Both the position numbers and the translations under genes were made by a program. From an uncultured Bacteroidota bacterium (GTDB lineage: Bacteria > Bacteroidota > Bacteroidia > Flavobacteriales > Flavobacteriaceae), in contig CACIJH010000004.1 of assembly GCA_902586905.1 (NCBI GenBank), forward strand, positions 27,488 to 91,487: a stretch of DNA of 64,000 bases. The letters run 5' to 3'. Below the pieces are notes generated by a model, which was given only the letters and a program-made list of their open reading frames with translations, searched no databases and was not told where the DNA came from. Positions 58,449 to 64,000 of this stretch are shown here, piece by piece (position 1 is the stretch's first letter; each line of letters opens with the position of its first letter).

Positions 58449-59561
58449 ATGACCATTGGAGTCCCAAAAGAAATTAAAAACAATGAGTATCGTGTGGGCA
58501 TGACCCCCACTGCTGTGAATACACTCGTTGCAGAGGGTCATTCTGTTTCTGTTGAATATAATGCTGGTATTGGCAGTGGTTTTCAAAATGAAGCCTATAT
58601 CGATGCGGGTGCTCAAATTGTGGAAAACACCAAAGAGGTTTATCGTGCTAATATGATTATCAAAGTCAAAGAGCCTTTGCCTCAAGAATATAAACTTATC
58701 AAAAAAGGACAACTCATATACACCTATTTTCACTTTGCATCTTCCAAAACACTGACAAAAGCTATGATGGACTGCAATGCTGTCTGTTTGGCCTATGAAA
58801 CCATTACTGATGACAATGGTGGTCTTCCTTTGCTTACACCCATGTCAATTGTTGCTGGTCGATTGGCCAGTCAACAAGGTGCGAAGTATTTGGAAAGCCC
58901 TCTAGGAGGATTAGGTGTACTGATGGGTGGTGTACAGGGTGTTTCCCCTGCTAATGTCATGGTACTCGGTGGTGGTGTTGTTGGCACCCAAGCTGCGTTG
59001 GTTGCTGCAGGAATGGGCGCAAACGTGACCATCTATGACATCAACCCAAAACGACTTGAAGAACTCAATGCCACTATGCCAGATAATGTTGCAACTTGCT
59101 TGTCAACACCCAATGCAATTGAAAACCATCTGCCAAAAGCGCATTTGGTAATTGGAGCTGTGCTGGTACCTGGTTCAAGGGCACCAAAACTAATTTCCCG
59201 AAAACACCTCAGTATCATGCAAAAAGGAGCTGTTTTGGTCGATGTTGCTGTCGATCAAGGGGGTTGTTTTGAAACGACTCGCCCAACCACTCACAAAAAC
59301 CCTACGTATGTGATTGATGATATACTTCACTATGCTGTTGCCAATATGCCAGGATGTGTTCCACATACATCAACCCAAGCACTTAACAATGTGACGTTAG
59401 ACTATGCTGTTGCACTTGCCAATCATGGTTGGCAATCGGCTTGTCAGCAACACCCTCACCTTGCCAATGGGCTCAATGTGGTACATGGAAAAGTAGTACA
59501 TCGAGCATTGGCAGAGGCGTTTTCGCTTCCCTTAACCCATTTGAATGAGATATTGATATAA
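58449..59561 (+). CDS. ald: Alanine dehydrogenase
   Basis: MTIGVPKEIKNNEYRVGMTP, MSIVAGRLASQQGAKYLE, VDVAVDQGGCFETTRPTTH. Confidence 0.96.
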   Translation: MTIGVPKEIKNNEYRVGMTPTAVNTLVAEGHSVSVEYNAGIGSGFQNEAYIDAGAQIVENTKEVYRANMIIKVKEPLPQEYKLIKKGQLIYTYFHFASSKTLTKAMMDCNAVCLAYETITDDNGGLPLLTPMSIVAGRLASQQGAKYLESPLGGLGVLMGGVQGVSPANVMVLGGGVVGTQAALVAAGMGANVTIYDINPKRLEELNATMPDNVATCLSTPNAIENHLPKAHLVIGAVLVPGSRAPKLISRKHLSIMQKGAVLVDVAVDQGGCFETTRPTTHKNPTYVIDDILHYAVANMPGCVPHTSTQALNNVTLDYAVALANHGWQSACQQHPHLANGLNVVHGKVVHRALAEAFSLPLTHLNEILI

Positions 59562-59588
59562 ATGCTTAATTTTGTGTAAAGCACGAAT

Positions 59589-60530
59589 ATGAATCAAATT
59601 CCATCAGTTGACTTAAGAGATTTTTTAGGAAAGGACAATGATAAGCGTTTGTCTTTTATCAAAAACTTGGGTAGAGCTTACGAGGAAATTGGCTTTGTTG
59701 CACTCAAAGGGCATTTTCTGGACAAAGATTTGGTCGATGAACTTTACACCCAAGTTCGTCTGTTTTTTAATCTTCCTGATGAAACAAAAGCCAAATATGA
59801 AATTCCGGGACTTGCTGGTCAACGTGGTTACACCTCTTTTGGAAAAGAGCATGCAAAAGGGAGAACTACTGGCGATTTGAAAGAGTTTTTTCATTTTGGG
59901 CAAAACAATCCTCCGACAAATGGAGAAGATTATCCAGAAAATGTACTGGTTGATGAAAATCCTGCTTTTAACTCTATTGGTCAAAAAACTTTTGCAGCAC
60001 TCGAAAAAACAGGTCTTTTTGTTCTGCGAGCATTGGCACTGCATCTAGGCTTGGAAGAGTCATATTTTGATCCTTATGTCAAAGGTGGAAATAGCATTTT
60101 AAGAGCCATTCACTATCCCCCTATTCTGGAAGAACCCAAAGAAGCCGAACGTGCAGCAGCCCATGGTGATATAAATCTGATTACTCTGCTCATGGGTGCA
60201 CAAGGACGTGGCTTACAAGTACAAAACCATCAAGGAGATTGGATTGATGCCATTGCAGAAGAAGACGAACTTGTCATCAACGTGGGTGATATGCTCTCTA
60301 GACACACCAATAACAAGTTAAAATCAACCATCCACAGGGTTGTCAATCCACCTCGATCATCATGGGGCAGCTCACGCTACTCTATCCCTTTCTTTATGCA
60401 TCCAATTTCGAATATGAAACTCGATGTACTCCCCCATTGCATTGATGATGAAAACCCTAAAAAATTTGAAAATATCACTGCTGGTGAATTTTTGGAAGAA
60501 CGCCTTCGAGATTTGGGTTTACGAAAATAA
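59589..60530 (+). CDS. Isopenicillin N synthase-family 2OG/Fe(II) dioxygenase
   Basis: AAHGDINLITLLMG (HxD), STIHRVVNP distal His, RYSIPFFMHP. Confidence 0.92.
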   Translation: MNQIPSVDLRDFLGKDNDKRLSFIKNLGRAYEEIGFVALKGHFLDKDLVDELYTQVRLFFNLPDETKAKYEIPGLAGQRGYTSFGKEHAKGRTTGDLKEFFHFGQNNPPTNGEDYPENVLVDENPAFNSIGQKTFAALEKTGLFVLRALALHLGLEESYFDPYVKGGNSILRAIHYPPILEEPKEAERAAAHGDINLITLLMGAQGRGLQVQNHQGDWIDAIAEEDELVINVGDMLSRHTNNKLKSTIHRVVNPPRSSWGSSRYSIPFFMHPISNMKLDVLPHCIDDENPKKFENITAGEFLEERLRDLGLRK

Positions 60531-60532
60531 TC

Positions 60533-60856
60533 ATGGCAAAACTCAACAGCCTTTCTGACCTAAAATCTCTCTTTCCTGAAGCCGAAGGGGCTTATAAACC
60601 TGAACCAAAAATGAGAAAACAAAATTTAGAAGCGCATTTTAGCAACAAAGGTCGAGGCGGAAAAACTGTAACTGTCATCAAAGGATTTATCGGCAATTCA
60701 AAAGAACTCAAAGCCCTCGAGAAAGAGTTAAAATCACTATGCGCAGTTGGGGGAAGTGCTAAAAACAATGAAATTATCATACAAGGAAATTTTAGAGATA
60801 AGATCATGGCATACTTACAAAAGCAAGGACACAATGTGAAACGAGTGGGTGGATGA
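60533..60856 (+). CDS. SUI1/eIF1-like translation initiation factor (YciH family)
   Basis: KGRGGKTVTVIKGFIG...LKSLCAVGGSAKNNEIIIQGNFRDKIMAYLQKQGHNVKR. Confidence 0.95.
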   Translation: MAKLNSLSDLKSLFPEAEGAYKPEPKMRKQNLEAHFSNKGRGGKTVTVIKGFIGNSKELKALEKELKSLCAVGGSAKNNEIIIQGNFRDKIMAYLQKQGHNVKRVGG

Positions 60857-61722
60857 ATGCATCAGAACTCATATTGAATTATGATGGCTCTATTTACCAT
60901 TTAGGAATCAGACCCGAGCATTGCGCTCCTTTTATCATCACTGTTGGAGACCCCGAACGAGTACCAACAGTATCTCAATTTTTTGATCGCATTGACATTC
61001 GACACCAAAGAAGAGAAATTTGTATTCATACTGGCAAGCTGGGAAATCAATCCATAAGTGTTATTTCAACTGGCATGGGGACAGATAATATCGATATAGT
61101 CTTCAACGAAATCGATGCTTTGTTTTCTTTTGATCTCAACACAGGAAAACCTCTTCACTCCCCTACTCCTCTGACTTTTATTCGTTTGGGTACCTCTGGA
61201 GCCATTCAGGCTAATATTGCACTAGACAGTTTGGTCGTTGCCAAAGGGGCTATTGGTTTTGACAACTTGATGCATTATTATGACCCAAAAATGAGCGACC
61301 ACCCCCTTGCCGAATCACTTCACGCACACATGGGAAACCCAAAAAAAATCAACCATCCATACTATGCGTTGGGTGATGAAAGTCTATTGGCGGCTTGTAT
61401 TGATCTTGGTATGCAACAAGGGATTATTGCTACAAATGCAGGTTTTTATGCACCACAAGGACGTCATTTGAGAACCCAAAAAGTTGTCGACTCTGATAAT
61501 CATCATTTATCTCAATTCAAGTATAATAACAGCGTGATCACCAATTTCGATATGGAAACTGCCGGCATCTATGGCTTGAGTCGTGTTTTGGGGCATAAAG
61601 CCATTTCGGTTTCTGCCATACTCGCAAATCGAATCAATGGCACATTCTCTAAAAATCCAGATCAGGCTGTTCATGATATGATCGCAACTGTCACTTCTGC
61701 AATCAAAGAAGGCAAATTATAG
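60853..61722 (+). CDS. Nucleoside (uridine) phosphorylase
   Basis: ITVGDPERVPTVSQFF, VISTGMGTDNIDIVFNE, TNFDMETAGIYGLS. Confidence 0.92.
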   Translation: MNASELILNYDGSIYHLGIRPEHCAPFIITVGDPERVPTVSQFFDRIDIRHQRREICIHTGKLGNQSISVISTGMGTDNIDIVFNEIDALFSFDLNTGKPLHSPTPLTFIRLGTSGAIQANIALDSLVVAKGAIGFDNLMHYYDPKMSDHPLAESLHAHMGNPKKINHPYYALGDESLLAACIDLGMQQGIIATNAGFYAPQGRHLRTQKVVDSDNHHLSQFKYNNSVITNFDMETAGIYGLSRVLGHKAISVSAILANRINGTFSKNPDQAVHDMIATVTSAIKEGKL

Positions 61723-61803
61723 CTTTCATCAATATAATTTTTGATTTTTTGATACTGCTTTGGCATAACATTTGTTGCATGTTTATCACTAAAACTCCAA
61801 ATC

Positions 61804-62511
61804 ATGAAATATCTTTTTTTTCTTACCCCATTCCTATTTTTTTCCTGTGTAACAACTGATTATGATATAGAGGCGAATGATCTCTTTGATGATGTAAACG
61901 CAACAGTAAATGAAACATTAGAGCAAACAGCTGACTATCGAGTTAGCTTTGTTTTTGATTGGAATAAAACTGACTTTCCAACTGATTACCCTTACTCTGC
62001 ACATTTCTCACCACTTGTTGGGTGGGTGCATGAAAAAGATCATACATATTTTAATGAGGGCCAACTTGCCTCCAAAGGTATTGAGCAGATGGCCGAAACA
62101 GGAAGTACATCAACGCTAGTGAGTGAGTTGCAAGCCCTCATTGACAACAACGAAGGACTATCGACCTACACTGGAAGTGGGCTCAACAGTGGTGTTGGTA
62201 CTATTTCGATTGACATCACAGTAAACCTCGACTTTCCAGCTGTTTCCTTAGCATCGATGCTTGCACCTAGCCCTGATTGGTTTGTTGCCAGTATCAATGT
62301 TAATCTACTTGAAGAAGATGGAGGGTTTGTGATTGAAAAAACTGTAGTTGGTCATGTCTATGATGCTGGCACAGAAGAGGGTGATACTTTTTCATTCAAC
62401 AACGAAGAATCATGCCCACAAGAACCCATCAGAGAAATTGTTGAAATGCCTTTGGGCAATGGCACATTTGTAAAATCTTCGTTGTGTACAGTTGTTTTCA
62501 CAAAACTCTAA
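61804..62511 (+). CDS. Spondin_N domain-containing lipoprotein
   Basis: Lipobox FLFFSC; FPTDYPYSAHFSPLVGWVHEKDHTYFNEGQLASKGIEQMAETG and SLASMLAPSPDWFVASINVNLLE...YDAGTEEGDTF. Confidence 0.85.
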   Translation: MKYLFFLTPFLFFSCVTTDYDIEANDLFDDVNATVNETLEQTADYRVSFVFDWNKTDFPTDYPYSAHFSPLVGWVHEKDHTYFNEGQLASKGIEQMAETGSTSTLVSELQALIDNNEGLSTYTGSGLNSGVGTISIDITVNLDFPAVSLASMLAPSPDWFVASINVNLLEEDGGFVIEKTVVGHVYDAGTEEGDTFSFNNEESCPQEPIREIVEMPLGNGTFVKSSLCTVVFTKL

Positions 62512-63180
62512 CTACCAATCAATTGTAGGCTTTCCTTTGCTTGTCAGAAACGCATTGGCCTGACTAAAATGTCGATTGCCAAACCACAACCCTCTGTTGG
62601 CACTCAGTGGTGATGGATGTCCAGAGGTCAAAACCAGGTGGCGTTCTCTATCAATTCGCTTGCCTTTTTGCTTTGCATAATTCCCCCACAACATAAAAAC
62701 AACATGATTACACTGTGCTGAAATCACATCAATTGCAGCATCTGTAAATAATTCCCAGCCCTTATTTTGATGACTTCCAGCTTTGCTCGCTTCAACTGTA
62801 AGGGTTGCATTGAGGAGCAATACCCCCTGAGATGCCCAAGAGGTCAGTGAGCCATGCTTGGGATATTCCTTTCCTGTGTCAGACTCCAGTTCTTTAAATA
62901 TATTGATGAGTGATGGTGGATGAGCTATGCCTTCAGGTACTGAAAAACTCAATCCGTGCGCCTGCCCTGCACCATGATATGGATCTTGACCTAAGATAAC
63001 AACACGTATTTGTGGAAGTGGACAAGAATCCAAGGCGTTGAAAATGAGTCCAGCAGGTGGATAAACAGTCGTCGATTGATAAGCATATCGCACAAAGTTT
63101 GTCAACTCCTTGAAGTATGGTTTTAAAAACTCCTCTGATAAGGCAGCTTTCCACGACGATTCCAGTTTAACATTCATCAA
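62512..63180 (-). CDS. ung: Uracil-DNA glycosylase
   Basis: [44 protein letters not shown]. Confidence 0.97.
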   Translation of the reverse strand: MMNVKLESSWKAALSEEFLKPYFKELTNFVRYAYQSTTVYPPAGLIFNALDSCPLPQIRVVILGQDPYHGAGQAHGLSFSVPEGIAHPPSLINIFKELESDTGKEYPKHGSLTSWASQGVLLLNATLTVEASKAGSHQNKGWELFTDAAIDVISAQCNHVVFMLWGNYAKQKGKRIDRERHLVLTSGHPSPLSANRGLWFGNRHFSQANAFLTSKGKPTIDW

Positions 63181-63221
63181 AAAAAAGTTAGTTTTGTGTT
63201 TTCCGAAGGTAAGGAAATGCG

Positions 63222-64000
63222 ATGAAAAAGATAAGCGAAAAGAGTATCACCGACTTAGAATTTGATATTGTTCTGCAACAAGCAGCAGAGCATTGCGCCA
63301 CTGATCTTGGGAAAAAAGCATTACTCGACCTTCGTCCATACACTTCGCTGTCACGTGTTCAAATCGAAATTGAACGTGTGAATGAGTTCAAAAGCTCCTA
63401 TGCAAGTGAGCACAACATCCCAAACCATGGGTTTGAGTCGATTGATAAAGCATTGGAGTTGCTTTCGATTGAAAACAGTAAGATCGAGATTGAGTCTTTT
63501 CAACACATTGCTCATCTGGCAAAGACAGCACAAACTTTATTGCGATTTTTTAAAAAAACAAAACTATTTTTTCCACAACTCCAAAAGTTTGGACAAGAGA
63601 TTCCCATTGAAAAATCGATCCCAAAAGAAATCGATCGCATCATTGATCGTTTTGGAGAGATTCGCAATGATGCGTCTGATTCGCTGGCAGTGATTCGCAA
63701 AGAAATGGAACGAGTTCGTGGTAAAATCAGTCAGAGTTTTGGATCAGCAATGAGCAAATACCAGAGTTCAGGGTTTTTGGATGATATCAAAGAAACAGTC
63801 GTCTCCAACAGAAGGGTTTTGGCTGTGAAAGCAATGTATCGTCGCAAGGTGAAAGGTTCTCTATTGGGGAGTAGCAAAACAGGTAGTATTGTTTATATCG
63901 AGCCCCAAGCAGTTGTGCAGTATAGCCAAGAGATGGAAAATCTAATTTATGATGAACAAGAAGAAATAGATCGTATTCTACGTGCACTCACAAATTGGAT
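63222..64000 (+). CDS. mutS2: MutS2-family protein, N-terminal part (3' truncated by window)
   Basis: [39 protein letters not shown]...[16 protein letters not shown]...[12 protein letters not shown]; open to window end. Confidence 0.9.
   Translation, partial: MKKISEKSITDLEFDIVLQQAAEHCATDLGKKALLDLRPYTSLSRVQIEIERVNEFKSSYASEHNIPNHGFESIDKALELLSIENSKIEIESFQHIAHLAKTAQTLLRFFKKTKLFFPQLQKFGQEIPIEKSIPKEIDRIIDRFGEIRNDASDSLAVIRKEMERVRGKISQSFGSAMSKYQSSGFLDDIKETVVSNRRVLAVKAMYRRKVKGSLLGSSKTGSIVYIEPQAVVQYSQEMENLIYDEQEEIDRILRALTNW

Noticed and set aside
1-64000. CRISPR arrays, tRNA/rRNA genes, prophage or insertion sequences
   Set aside because: No regularly spaced repeats, cloverleaf-like or rRNA-like stretches, transposase or integrase motifs were recognised by eye; tRNAscan/Infernal and an IS search would be needed to exclude them formally.

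Overview
The window looks like a chromosomal segment of a Bacteroidota/Flavobacteriia genome: AT-rich, with T9SS sorting domains, a PorX regulator, an LpxC/FabZ fusion, TAnnTTTG-type promoters, and parE/parC next to a lipoprotein. Most of it is dense core metabolism: uvrA, mnmE, parE-parC, ppc, aroB, lpxD-lpxC/fabZ-lpxA-efp-sucD-fabG, a complete hisGDCBHAF(IE) operon, ald, ung and mutS2. I see no CRISPR array, rRNA, tRNA, prophage or intact transposon. Observations I rate highest: (1) a textbook ribosome-mediated attenuator upstream of hisG, with a 17-aa leader peptide MKKNTHIHHNIALSQTS* and mutually exclusive antiterminator/terminator hairpins; (2) a decayed EcoRI-type adenine methyltransferase gene with one frameshift and one in-frame TAA; (3) a dihydroorotase-family protein that has lost most metal-ligand histidines; (4) three consecutive tiny membrane proteins, two absent from the ORF track; (5) a spondin_N-domain lipoprotein; (6) an operator-like ACAATTGT array between an XRE regulator and an M14 peptidase; (7) a terminator hairpin only about 15 nt upstream of ppc. 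All calls come from reading the sequence; no database search was run.
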